A stretch of DNA of 25,788 bases from Solirubrobacterales bacterium (lineage in GTDB: Bacteria; Actinomycetota; Thermoleophilia; Solirubrobacterales; 70-9), in contig JASLJO010000154.1 of NCBI GenBank assembly GCA_030152505.1, positions 1 through 25,788 of the forward strand, written 5' to 3'. Made by a program: the position numbers and the translations under genes. This document shows positions 7,542 through 14,975 of the stretch, piece by piece. The notes beneath the pieces were generated by a model that saw nothing but the letters and a program-made list of their open reading frames with translations, searched no databases and was not told the DNA's origin. Each line of letters opens with the position of its first letter. Positions within the stretch are counted from its first letter, which is position 1.

Positions 7542-8858
7542 ATGGCCAAGTACCACGTCACCACGTTCGGCTGTCAGATGAACGTGCACGACTCCGAGCG
7601 GATGCAGGGGATGCTCGAGTCGCTCGGCTACGAGGCCGCGACCCAGCGCGAGGACGCCGACCTGATCCTCTTCAATACCTGCTCGATCCGCGAGTCGGCC
7701 GACAACCGTTTCGTCGCCCACCTGGGCGAGGCCAAACGGCTCAAGTCCGAAGACCCGGCCCGCATCGTCGGCGTGGGTGGTTGTTGGGCACAGTCGGTCA
7801 AGGACGAGGTCTTCGAACGCTTTCCCTTCGTCGACGTGGCCTTCGGCCCGGGGCAGATCCACCGCCTCGCCGAGTTCCTCAACTCCGACTCGCTCAGCGC
7901 CCAGGGCTACTTCGAGTTCGAGGACTTCTCCGGCCACCTGCCAGCACGCCGCGAGCGGGAGTTCCAGGGCTGGTTGCAGATTTCGCAGGGCTGCAACTGC
8001 AAATGTGCCTACTGCATTGTTCCCTCGACCAGGGGCCGCGAGCAGAGCCGCGATCCGGCTGAGCTGGTGGCCGAGGCCGAGGCGCTGGCGGGCGATGGCG
8101 TGCTCGAGGTAACCCTGCTGGGGCAGAACGTCAACAGCTACGGGCGCGATCTGCCTCCCGAGTCGCGCATTGGCTTCGCCGATCTGCTGGCACGGATTGA
8201 CGCGGTCGAGAGGATCGAGCGCATCCGCTACACCAGCCCTCACCCAAAGGACATGAAGGAGGACGTGATCCGCGCCCACGCCGAGCTGCCGGCGCTCTGC
8301 GAGCACATCCACCTGCCGCTGCAGTCGGGTTCGAGCACGGTGCTCAAGCGAATGCGGCGCACCTACGATCGCCAGCGCTACATGGACCGTGTCGCGCTGA
8401 TCCGCGAGCACGTCCCCGACTGCGCGATCACCACCGACATCATCGTCGGCTTCCCCGGCGAGACCGAGGCGGACTTCGAGCAGACGCTCGAGGTCGTCGA
8501 GGAGGTCGGCTACGACAGCGCCTTCACCTTCGTCTTCTCGCCGCGGCGCGAGACCGAGGCCGCGACGATGGGCGAGCAGGTTCCGCACCCGGTCAAGCGC
8601 GAGCGGATGGAACGGCTGGTCGAGCTGGTGCAGCGGCGGGCGACGGAACGGTCCCAGCGGTTCGTTGGGCGCGAGCTCGAGGTCTTGGTCGAGGGACCAA
8701 GCCGGACCGATCCGTCCCGGCTGAGAGGACGGACCAGGCACAACAAGACCGTCAACTTCGACGGGGTCGCCGAACCGGGAGAGCTGGTCAAGGTAGAGAT
8801 AGACGCCGCCACGTCAACCACGCTGAACGGGGTGGCGGCCAAGCCGATCGCGGTTTGA
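7542..8858 (+). CDS. miaB: tRNA-2-methylthio-N6-dimethylallyladenosine synthase MiaB
   Basis: A 438-residue radical-SAM methylthiotransferase that adds the methylthio group to i6A37 of tRNA after MiaA. The N-terminal UPF0004 domain binds the auxiliary cluster through C11, C47 and C81 (FGCQMN, NTCSIRE, GGCWAQ). The radical-SAM motif C151-x3-C155-x2-C158 follows, with an extra Cys at 153. It is followed by VPSTRGREQSR, and a C-terminal TRAM domain spans about 365-430. The ATG at 7542 is chosen over an upstream in-frame start at 7461 because homology begins at MAKYHVTTFGCQMN and a -10 hexamer sits 7 nt before it. The stop overlaps the miaA start (TTGA), so the two sequential enzymes are translationally coupled. 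Confidence 0.96.
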   Translation: MAKYHVTTFGCQMNVHDSERMQGMLESLGYEAATQREDADLILFNTCSIRESADNRFVAHLGEAKRLKSEDPARIVGVGGCWAQSVKDEVFERFPFVDVAFGPGQIHRLAEFLNSDSLSAQGYFEFEDFSGHLPARREREFQGWLQISQGCNCKCAYCIVPSTRGREQSRDPAELVAEAEALAGDGVLEVTLLGQNVNSYGRDLPPESRIGFADLLARIDAVERIERIRYTSPHPKDMKEDVIRAHAELPALCEHIHLPLQSGSSTVLKRMRRTYDRQRYMDRVALIREHVPDCAITTDIIVGFPGETEADFEQTLEVVEEVGYDSAFTFVFSPRRETEAATMGEQVPHPVKRERMERLVELVQRRATERSQRFVGRELEVLVEGPSRTDPSRLRGRTRHNKTVNFDGVAEPGELVKVEIDAATSTTLNGVAAKPIAV

Positions 8859-9580
8859 ACGTTCTCGCCATATTCGGACCGACCGGGGTGGGGAAGACCG
8901 GGGTTGCCACGGCTCTTGCCGAGAACCTGCAGGCGCGGGGGGAGGATCCGCTGGCGATCTCGTGCGATGCGCTGCAGGTGTACGAAGGGTTGAGCGTTCT
9001 CACCGGGGTTGCCACGGCTGAGGAGCAGCGGGTGCTGGAGCACCGGCTTGTGGAGTTTGTCCCGGTCACCCGGCCGTTTTCGGTCGGTGACTACATGCGG
9101 TTGGCGCATGACGAGATCGACCGGGCGCTGGACGCGGGGCGACGGCCGATCGTGGTGGGGGGAACCGGGTTGTATCTACGGGCGGCGGTGGCGGAGCTCT
9201 CGCTGGTGAAGGCGCCGCCGGAAAGCGAGGACTCGGAGCTCTGGTCGCCCGACACGCGGCTTCCGACTCAGATCTTCGGCCTCGACATGGATCGGCCGCG
9301 GCTCTACGAGCGGATCGACGCGCGGACGGAGGCGATCGTCGCCGGCGGGGCGGTGGATGAGGTGCGCCGGGCCGAAGCGCTCGGACCCTCGCGGACGGCA
9401 CGCAAGGCGCTCGGCTTCGACGAGCTGCTCGGCGGCGACGTCGAGTTGATGAAGAAACGCTCTCGCAACTACGCCCGCCGCCAGCTCACCTGGATGCGCA
9501 AGATCCCCGACCTGCACTCAATAGACAGAACCGGAATGTCCGACAAGGATGTGGCCCGGTCGATTTCCGAGCGGATCTAG
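8855..9580 (+). CDS. miaA: tRNA dimethylallyltransferase MiaA, shortened
   Basis: The enzyme transfers dimethylallyl from DMAPP to A37 of tRNAs reading UNN codons. Conserved parts: P-loop GPTGVGKT (8-15), catalytic Asp in SCDALQVY (about 38), GGTGLYLRA (102-110), and the C-terminal region TARKALGFDELL to YARRQLTWMRKIP (181-218). Its 241 residues compare with about 300 in most bacteria. The loss lies between residues 118 and 130, where the usual DPxxAxxIxPND.xR..RALEV segment is missing although the frame stays open. The start is TTG at 8855 in a TTGA overlap with the miaB stop, with no Shine-Dalgarno. The family is clear. Full tRNA-modifying activity is uncertain given the missing segment. 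Confidence 0.88.
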   Translation: MNVLAIFGPTGVGKTGVATALAENLQARGEDPLAISCDALQVYEGLSVLTGVATAEEQRVLEHRLVEFVPVTRPFSVGDYMRLAHDEIDRALDAGRRPIVVGGTGLYLRAAVAELSLVKAPPESEDSELWSPDTRLPTQIFGLDMDRPRLYERIDARTEAIVAGGAVDEVRRAEALGPSRTARKALGFDELLGGDVELMKKRSRNYARRQLTWMRKIPDLHSIDRTGMSDKDVARSISERI

Positions 9581-9583
9581 CAA

Positions 9584-9589
9584 TAGGCT
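9584..9589 (+). promoter_or_regulatory. Predicted -10 (TAGGCT) of dapF, leaderless type
   Basis: TAGGCT lies 3 nt after the miaA stop and ends 8 nt before the dapF ATG. There is no Shine-Dalgarno in the spacer. Confidence 0.55.
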
Positions 9590-9597
9590 CCGCCATT

Positions 9598-10443
9598 ATG
9601 CGTTTTGAGAAGTGGACGGCGCTTGGGAACGACTACGTGATCGTCGAGGCGGAGGGGTTGCCCTGGGAGCTGACGGGCGCGCGGGCTCAGCGGATCTGCG
9701 ATCCGCACTTTGGGGTCGGCGCGGACGGGGTGCTGCTGCTCTCGCGCAGTGACGCGCCGGAGTTCGTCGCCGAGCTGCGGATCTTCAACCCGGATGGCTC
9801 CGAGGCGGAGCTGTCCGGGAACGGGGCGCGAGAGGCGATCCTCTATCTGCGCCGGCATGGCTGGACGGACGCGGACGTCTTCTCGATCCACACCGCCGCG
9901 GGGCCGATCACGCCGACGATCACCTCCGAGCGGACCTGCTCGGTCGACATGGGGAAGGCCTCGACCGCCTCGAAGGACTTTCCCACGGGAGAGCCGGACG
10001 GCCGAGGGGTTCTCTCCGCGGCGGGCCGGGAGTGGGAGTTCCAGCACGTTTCGATCGGCAACCCGCAGTGCGCGATCGTCGCCGGCGATGAGCTGGAGGC
10101 CCTCGATCTGGCGGCGATCGGGCCGGAGATCGAAGACCACGAGCTCTTTCCCAATCGCACCAACGTGTCCTTCTTGCGGATCGACGACGGCCGGGTTCGA
10201 GCGCGGATCTTCGAGCGCGGTGTGGGGGAGACGCTGTCGTCGGGCACCGGGGCCAGTGGCGCGGCCGTGACTGCGTTCCTGCGCGATACGCCCAGCCCGA
10301 TCGTCGTCGATCTCGACGGCGGAGAGCTGGAGGCCGAGATCGCCGACGACCTCGGCGTGCGACTGACCGGCTGGGCGGAGCCGATCTGCTCCGGCGAGCT
10401 CTCACCCGAGCTGCTCGCCGCGCTGTCCGATCTGGGTCAATAG
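9598..10443 (+). CDS. dapF: DapF-like diaminopimelate epimerase with both catalytic Cys replaced by Ser
   Basis: A 281-residue protein with the twin-domain DapF fold. It has ALGNDYV (8-14), GVGADG (39-44), FNPDGSEAE (63-71), GNPQCAI, PNRTNV and ERGVGET (206-212), all at the expected spacing. In characterised DapF two cysteines (C73 and C217 in Haemophilus influenzae) act as base and acid to convert LL- to meso-diaminopimelate. Here the first motif reads ELSGNGARE instead of xMCGNGxRC, giving S73 (codon 9814-9816). The second reads TLSSGTGAS instead of TLACGTGAC, giving S215 (codon 10240-10242). The rest of the pocket looks intact, so this is a conserved but altered enzyme rather than a decayed gene. 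It lies directly before dapL, whose product would be LL-diaminopimelate. Whether it still epimerises is open. Confidence 0.9.
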   Translation: MRFEKWTALGNDYVIVEAEGLPWELTGARAQRICDPHFGVGADGVLLLSRSDAPEFVAELRIFNPDGSEAELSGNGAREAILYLRRHGWTDADVFSIHTAAGPITPTITSERTCSVDMGKASTASKDFPTGEPDGRGVLSAAGREWEFQHVSIGNPQCAIVAGDELEALDLAAIGPEIEDHELFPNRTNVSFLRIDDGRVRARIFERGVGETLSSGTGASGAAVTAFLRDTPSPIVVDLDGGELEAEIADDLGVRLTGWAEPICSGELSPELLAALSDLGQ

Positions 10444-10446
10444 ATT
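10441..10446 (+). promoter_or_regulatory. Predicted -10 (TAGATT) of dapL, overlapping the dapF stop
   Basis: TAGATT begins with the TAG stop of dapF and ends 9 nt before the GTG at 10456. The spacer TCCGCGCCC has no Shine-Dalgarno. Confidence 0.5.
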
Positions 10447-10455
10447 TCCGCGCCC

Positions 10456-11625
10456 GTGGGAATCGCAGACCCCTCAAAGCGCCTGGAGGCGATGCCTCCG
10501 TACATGTTCCAGGAGCTGGAGCGCCGTATAGCCGACAAGCGTGCCGCCGGCATCGACGTGATCAGCCTCGGCATCGGCGATCCGGACGAGCCGACCTATC
10601 CGCACGTCGTCTCAGCGATGCGGGATGCGGTCGCCGACCCCGGCACTCACCAGTATCCGAGCAACCGGGGCCGGGAGGAGTTCCGCGAGGCCCTGGGCCG
10701 TTTCTACGAGCGCCGCTTCGGCGTCGAGATCGACCCCGAGAACGAGGTGATCCCGGCGCTGGGCGCCAAGGAGTGCATCTACAACCTCTGCTTCGCCTTC
10801 CTCGATCCGGGCGGTGTCGCCCTCGCCTCGGACCCCGGTTACCCGGTCTACACCGGGGGCCCGATCCTCGCCGGCGCGACGCCCGAGCTGCTGCCGCTGG
10901 TGCCCGAGCTGGGCTTCGCGCCGGATCTGACCGCGGTCCCCGCCGACGTCGCCGCCAGGGCGCGGCTGATGTTCATCAACTACCCGAACAACCCGACCGG
11001 TGCCGTCGTCCCCGAGGGCTTCTTCGAGCTCGTCGTCTCCTTCGCCCGCGAGCACGAGATCCTCGTCGTCCACGACAACGCCTACTCGGAGACGACCTAC
11101 GACGGCTACGTGGCGCCGAGCTTCCTTGCCACGCCAGGTGCCAAGGACGTCGGAGTCGAGGTCTTCTCGCTCTCCAAGGGCTACAACATGACCGGCTGGC
11201 GCTGCGCCGCGATCCTCGGCAACGCCGAGGCCGTGCAGACCTACTGGCGCTTGAAGACCAACGTCGACTCGGGCATGTTCGAGGCCGTGCAGCTCGCCGG
11301 CGTCGCGGCCCTGGAGGGGCCCGACGGACCGCTGGAGCGGATGAACGAGACCTACGTCCGCCGCCGCGACCTCGTCGTCTCGGCGCTCGCCGAGATCGGC
11401 GTCGAGGTCACCGCGCCCAAGGGCACGATCTACGTCTGGGCGCCGGTGCCGAGCGGCCACACCTCGACCTCCTTCGCCGAGCTGGTGCTCGAAGAGGCCG
11501 CCGTGGTCGTCTCGCCGGGCTCGATGTACGGGCCGAGCGGCGAGGGCTTCTTCCGCATCGCCCTGACCACGCCCGACGAGCGTATCACCGAGGCGGTCGA
11601 GCGGATGCGCGAGCATTTGGCTTGA
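10456..11625 (+). CDS. dapL: LL-diaminopimelate aminotransferase (DapL-type), class I/II PLP aminotransferase
   Basis: A 389-residue fold-type I aminotransferase. Visible landmarks: SLGIGDPDEPTYPHVV (37-52), HQYPSNRGREEFR, GAKECIYNL, NYPNNPTG (175-182), HDNAYSE (206-212), the PLP lysine K241 in FSLSKGYNMTGWRC, and a FFRIALTT Arg near the C-terminus. These resemble DapL, which makes LL-diaminopimelate from tetrahydrodipicolinate and glutamate in one step, bypassing succinylated or acetylated intermediates. Adjacency to dapF supports that role. Start GTG at 10456, 12 nt after the dapF stop. Alternative: another aspartate/alanine-type aminotransferase of the same subgroup. The family is certain and the substrate probable. 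Confidence 0.82.
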   Translation: MGIADPSKRLEAMPPYMFQELERRIADKRAAGIDVISLGIGDPDEPTYPHVVSAMRDAVADPGTHQYPSNRGREEFREALGRFYERRFGVEIDPENEVIPALGAKECIYNLCFAFLDPGGVALASDPGYPVYTGGPILAGATPELLPLVPELGFAPDLTAVPADVAARARLMFINYPNNPTGAVVPEGFFELVVSFAREHEILVVHDNAYSETTYDGYVAPSFLATPGAKDVGVEVFSLSKGYNMTGWRCAAILGNAEAVQTYWRLKTNVDSGMFEAVQLAGVAALEGPDGPLERMNETYVRRRDLVVSALAEIGVEVTAPKGTIYVWAPVPSGHTSTSFAELVLEEAAVVVSPGSMYGPSGEGFFRIALTTPDERITEAVERMREHLA

Positions 11626-11628
11626 GAG

Positions 11629-11739
11629 GAGGGGTCCGGGTAGGGCCTCCACTTAACTTTTTCCGAAGACAGTCGGTGGCTGTCCATGAGCCTCGCCGCG
11701 GAAAAAGTACAAGACGTTCCGGCCCTACCCGGGCCCCTC
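11629..11739. repeat. 111-bp nested inverted repeat between convergent genes
   Basis: The outer arms are 19 bp (11629-11647 and 11721-11739) with a single mismatch that becomes a G-U pair in plus-strand RNA. An inner perfect 10-bp stem (ACTTTTTCCG 11656-11665 with CGGAAAAAGT 11699-11708) extends outward a few more bases with one bulge. At the centre GACAG (11668-11672) pairs with CTGTC (11680-11684). The right outer arm includes the stop and last codons of the metallo-hydrolase gene, and the left arm begins 4 nt after the dapL stop. It may end transcription from both sides, but a normal U-run after a GC stem is not seen. A remnant of a small mobile or REP-like repeat is an alternative. Only one copy is in the window. 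Confidence 0.75.
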
Positions 11740-12573
11740 TTTGCCGCCCTTGAGCTTGCTCCAGTAGCGATTCAGGCCGCGCCATTGGTACTGCGGGGGG
11801 ACGCATTGGATCATCTCGGCAGCGGCCTCGTCGCTCGCTGAGCTTTCGGCGACGCGGGTGCGGTGGCGCTGCTCGTAAGCCTCCTCGGAGAGATCGCGGG
11901 CGAGTTGGGCCTCTTCGTGGAGGCGCTCGCGGACCGCGGCGAGGTGGGGGAGGGGGTCGTCGATCGCGGCGAAGTGGGTGAGAGCGAGGCGCTCGGGGCT
12001 CCAGCCTTCGACGATCCCGATCGATTCCTCCCATGTCTCGATGTCGATATCCGGCGGCGGCGTCGGAGGGACGATCCAATCGACTCCGGGTAGGCGCACC
12101 GCGGCGACGTCGCCGACGAAGGCGGTGCCGCTCTCCTCGTGCAGGTAGCTGACGTGGTGGGAGGCGTGGCCCGGGGTGTAGGCGACGCGCATGCCGAGCA
12201 CCTGCTCACCCCCGGCCAGCGGTTTCACGTTGGCCTCGGGCACCGGCACTATCTCGCCCCACAGGCGCTGCATCTGGTCGCCGTAGAGCCGCTCGGCGCT
12301 GGCCAACAGCCTCGTCGGGTCGATCAGGTGGGGAGCGCCGCGCTCGTGAACGTAGACCTCGAGCTCGGGCCAGCGACGGACCAGCGCGCCGGTCGCGGCG
12401 GCGTGGTCGAGGTGGATGTGGGTCAGCAGCAGCGCCCGCGGTCGCTCGTCGCCGAGCGCCGCCAGCAGGGTCTCCAGCGAGGACTCGGGGCCGGGGTCGA
12501 CCAGCGCATCGCCAACCTGCCAGCAGCCGATCACGTGGGGTCGGCCGAGATGCTCGACGTCGATGACCCGCAT
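11725..12573 (-). CDS. Metallo-beta-lactamase-fold hydrolase
   Basis: A 282-residue MBL-fold protein. The metal-binding motif THIHLDHA (51-58) is followed by TPGHASHH (about 133-140) and FVGDVAA, the remaining ligand positions typical of glyoxalase II-like hydrolases. The C-terminal third is helical and charged and ends in KGGKEGPG. The substrate is not evident: family members cleave thioesters, lactones or phosphodiesters. Start ATG at 12573, 11 nt after the stop of the upstream epimerase gene on the same strand, so the two are probably co-transcribed. There is no clear Shine-Dalgarno. The end of the gene lies inside the inverted repeat. Confidence 0.9.
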   Translation of the reverse strand: MRVIDVEHLGRPHVIGCWQVGDALVDPGPESSLETLLAALGDERPRALLLTHIHLDHAAATGALVRRWPELEVYVHERGAPHLIDPTRLLASAERLYGDQMQRLWGEIVPVPEANVKPLAGGEQVLGMRVAYTPGHASHHVSYLHEESGTAFVGDVAAVRLPGVDWIVPPTPPPDIDIETWEESIGIVEGWSPERLALTHFAAIDDPLPHLAAVRERLHEEAQLARDLSEEAYEQRHRTRVAESSASDEAAAEMIQCVPPQYQWRGLNRYWSKLKGGKEGPG

Positions 12574-12584
12574 CGCGGTGTGGC

Positions 12585-13580
12585 TCAGGCGGGGGTCGGA
12601 GCGGGGAAGCGGTCGTCGGCTTCCAGCGTCTGCCGCCAGCCCTCCTCCATGCCGCGCGGCGCGTAGCCGAGCTCGCGGCTGGCCTTCTCGTGGCTGGCCC
12701 AGAAGGTGACGCCGTCGGCAGAGGAGATCAGCTCGCGCAGATTGGGCGGCTGACCCATCAGCCTGCCGACCAGCGGCCCGATCGGGATCATCGCCTTCAT
12801 CAGCACGGTCGGCATCGCCCGCTTGGGGGCCTTGCGACCGCTGACCGCGGCGACGGTCTCGACCGCCTCGCGCATCGTCGTCACCGGCCCGCTGATGACG
12901 TAGGTCTCTCCGATCCTTCCTTTGTCGAGGGCGAGCAGGATCCCGCCGGCGATGTCCTCGACGTGGGTCATGCAGATCCCCAGCTCGGGGAACGGCAGCA
13001 GCGGCAGTTTGCCGGCGAAGAACTGCTCGAGCAGGTCGGCGACCTGAGAGGTGTCGTCCGGCCCGTATACACCGCCGGGTTGGACGATCACACCTGGCAG
13101 GCCGTCTTCGATCATCCGCTTGGCGACCCTGTGGGCCTCGAGCTTGGTCTCCTCGTAGTAGGAGGTGAATTCCTTGCCGGGATGCTCGTAGGTCTCATCG
13201 ACGACCTGGCGGTGGGTGTTGCCGAAGACGCCGCAGGTGGAGACGTAGACGAGCTTGGCGACGTCGGCATCGCGGGCGGCCTTGAGCACCCGCTCCGTCC
13301 CCGCGACGTTGGCCTCCCACATCGCCGGATGCTGCTTTGCCGGGATCCCGACCTCGTACATCGCCGCGGCGTGGACGACCGCGTCGCAGCCCTCCATGCC
13401 GTTGCGGATCGCCTCGGCGTCGCCGAGGTCTCCGCTGACGAGCTCACAGCCGAGGTCGGTCAGTTTCGCCGCCTTGTCGGGATTGCGCACCAGACAGGCG
13501 ACATCGTCGCCGCGCTCGCGCAGCTGGCGGACGACCACGCCGCCGATGAAGCCGGTTCCTCCCGTCACGAAGACCTTCAC
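12585..13580 (-). CDS. NAD(P)-dependent epimerase/dehydratase (extended SDR)
   Basis: A 331-residue extended short-chain dehydrogenase/reductase. The nucleotide-binding motif GGTGFIGG is at 7-14, DLGD at 51-54, a VVHAAA segment at 68-73, and the catalytic Y-x3-K at Y142/K146 in YYEETK. The substrate is not determined. The fold is shared by sugar-nucleotide epimerases, dihydroflavonol reductase-like enzymes and hopanoid-associated sugar epimerases, and the last two are the closest look. Start: GTG at 13580 (VKVFVTGGTG) is preferred to a start 32 codons upstream at 13676, because that would overlap hflX and homology begins at this GTG. TAGGCT lies 8 nt before it. Confidence 0.88.
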   Translation of the reverse strand: MKVFVTGGTGFIGGVVVRQLRERGDDVACLVRNPDKAAKLTDLGCELVSGDLGDAEAIRNGMEGCDAVVHAAAMYEVGIPAKQHPAMWEANVAGTERVLKAARDADVAKLVYVSTCGVFGNTHRQVVDETYEHPGKEFTSYYEETKLEAHRVAKRMIEDGLPGVIVQPGGVYGPDDTSQVADLLEQFFAGKLPLLPFPELGICMTHVEDIAGGILLALDKGRIGETYVISGPVTTMREAVETVAAVSGRKAPKRAMPTVLMKAMIPIGPLVGRLMGQPPNLRELISSADGVTFWASHEKASRELGYAPRGMEEGWRQTLEADDRFPAPTPA

Positions 13581-13588
13581 GACCGCAA

Positions 13589-13594
13589 AGCCTA
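13589..13594 (-). promoter_or_regulatory. Predicted -10 (TAGGCT) of epimerase gene, leaderless type
   Basis: On the minus strand TAGGCT (13594 to 13589) ends 8 nt before the GTG at 13580. It lies 19 bp from the divergent hflX -10. Confidence 0.55.
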
Positions 13595-13613
13595 TCCACA
13601 CTGGGCCGACGCC

Positions 13614-13619
13614 TACAAT
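13614..13619 (+). promoter_or_regulatory. Predicted -10 (TACAAT) of hflX, leaderless type
   Basis: TACAAT, close to the TATAAT consensus, ends 8 nt before the GTG at 13628. The -35 region would overlap the -10 of the divergent epimerase promoter. Confidence 0.6.
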
Positions 13620-13627
13620 CGGGTCGA

Positions 13628-14944
13628 GTGGATCGATCCAGGAACGGGCGCAACAAGCAGACGCATTACGCCGCAAACGGCGCCGGCGTCGCCAATCCGC
13701 GCGCCCGTCAGAGGGCGCTCGCGCTCGGCGTGAGGGACGGCACCGAGGAAGGTGACCCGCTCGCCGAGCTGAAGGAGCTGTTGCGCACGGCCGGGGTCGC
13801 CACCGCCGGCGAGGCGCTGCAACAGCGCGCCGCTCCCGACCCCGACCGCTACCTTGGCCGCGGCAAGCTGGCGGAGGTCAAACAGCAGATCGCCGCCTGC
13901 GACGCCAACCTGATCGCCTGTGACGATGAGCTGGCGCCGCGTCAGGAGCGCAACCTCGAGGCGGCGCTCGGGGTGCCGGTGATCGACCGCACCGCCGTGA
14001 TCCTCGACATCTTCGCCGACCACGCCCATTCGGCCGAGGGCAAGCTGCAGGTCGAGCTGGCCCAGCTCGAGTACAACCTGGCGCGGATGCGCGGCCTCTG
14101 GACCCACCTCGAGCGGCTCGGCGGCGGGATCGGTACGAGGGGCCCGGGGGAGAGCCAGATCGAGACCGATCGCCGCCTTGCCCGCGACCGGATCGCCGCG
14201 CTGCGCCGCCGCCTGGCACGGCTGGAGCGAAACCGCGGCGTGATGCGGGCGCGGCGTGAGCGCTCTTCGCTGCCCCGCGCCGCCCTGGCCGGCTACACCA
14301 ACGCCGGCAAGTCGACCCTGCTCAACGCGCTCACTGGCGCCGAGGAGGTCGGCGTGGGGGACCGGCTCTTCCACACGCTCGACCCGACCACGCGCAGCGT
14401 GGCGCTCCGCGGCCGCGACTACCTCTTCACCGACACGGTCGGCTTCATCGAGAAGCTGCCCCACCAGCTGGTCGAGGCCTTCAAGGCGACGCTGGAGGAG
14501 ACCGTGCTCGCCGACCTGGTTCTGCAGGTGGTCGATGCGGCGGCGCCTGAGCGGCGGCGCTTGGCCGACCTGGCGGCGGTCGACGCGGTGCTGGAGGAGA
14601 TCGGCGCCGGCGACAAGCCGCGTCTGCTCGTGCTCAACAAGGGGGACCTGCTGGACGAGGAGGAACGCGGTGAGGCGCTGCTGCGCCATTCGGACGCGGT
14701 GCTGGTCTCGGCGCTGACCGGCGAGGGCGTCGACGGCCTCTTGGAGCGAGTGGGGGAGGCCTTTGAGGACACGCTGGCCGAGGTCGAGCTGCTCATCCCC
14801 TACAGCGAGGGCGCACGGCTGCACGAGCTGCACGAGGTGGCGGGGGATTTGGAGCGGACCGAGCGCGAGGACGGCGTGCTCGTGCGGGCTCGGGTTCCGC
14901 GGGCTGAGCTGCACCGCTTCGACGATCTCCTTACTGCGGCTTAG
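13628..14944 (+). CDS. hflX: GTPase HflX
   Basis: A 438-residue ribosome-associated GTPase that splits stalled or stress-arrested 70S ribosomes. The N-terminal HflX domain contains the glycine-rich loop GGGIGTRGPGESQIETDRR (165-183) and a coiled coil. The G domain has G1 GYTNAGKST (222-230), G3 DTVGFIEKLPHQLVEAF, G4 NKGD (usually NKxD) and G5 SAL, followed by a short C-terminal domain. The start is GTG at 13628, set by the -10 element 8 nt upstream and by the length of the basic N-terminus. It is divergent from the epimerase gene with 47 bp between start codons. dut follows after 31 bp with its own predicted -10. Confidence 0.96.
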   Translation: MDRSRNGRNKQTHYAANGAGVANPRARQRALALGVRDGTEEGDPLAELKELLRTAGVATAGEALQQRAAPDPDRYLGRGKLAEVKQQIAACDANLIACDDELAPRQERNLEAALGVPVIDRTAVILDIFADHAHSAEGKLQVELAQLEYNLARMRGLWTHLERLGGGIGTRGPGESQIETDRRLARDRIAALRRRLARLERNRGVMRARRERSSLPRAALAGYTNAGKSTLLNALTGAEEVGVGDRLFHTLDPTTRSVALRGRDYLFTDTVGFIEKLPHQLVEAFKATLEETVLADLVLQVVDAAAPERRRLADLAAVDAVLEEIGAGDKPRLLVLNKGDLLDEEERGEALLRHSDAVLVSALTGEGVDGLLERVGEAFEDTLAEVELLIPYSEGARLHELHEVAGDLERTEREDGVLVRARVPRAELHRFDDLLTAA

Positions 14945-14961
14945 CGAGGGGGTGGGCGCTG

Positions 14962-14967
14962 TAGGGT
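14962..14967 (+). promoter_or_regulatory. Predicted -10 (TAGGGT) of dut, leaderless type
   Basis: TAGGGT ends 8 nt before the ATG at 14976. The spacer GCTCGCCG has no Shine-Dalgarno. Confidence 0.55.
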
Positions 14968-14975
14968 GCTCGCCG

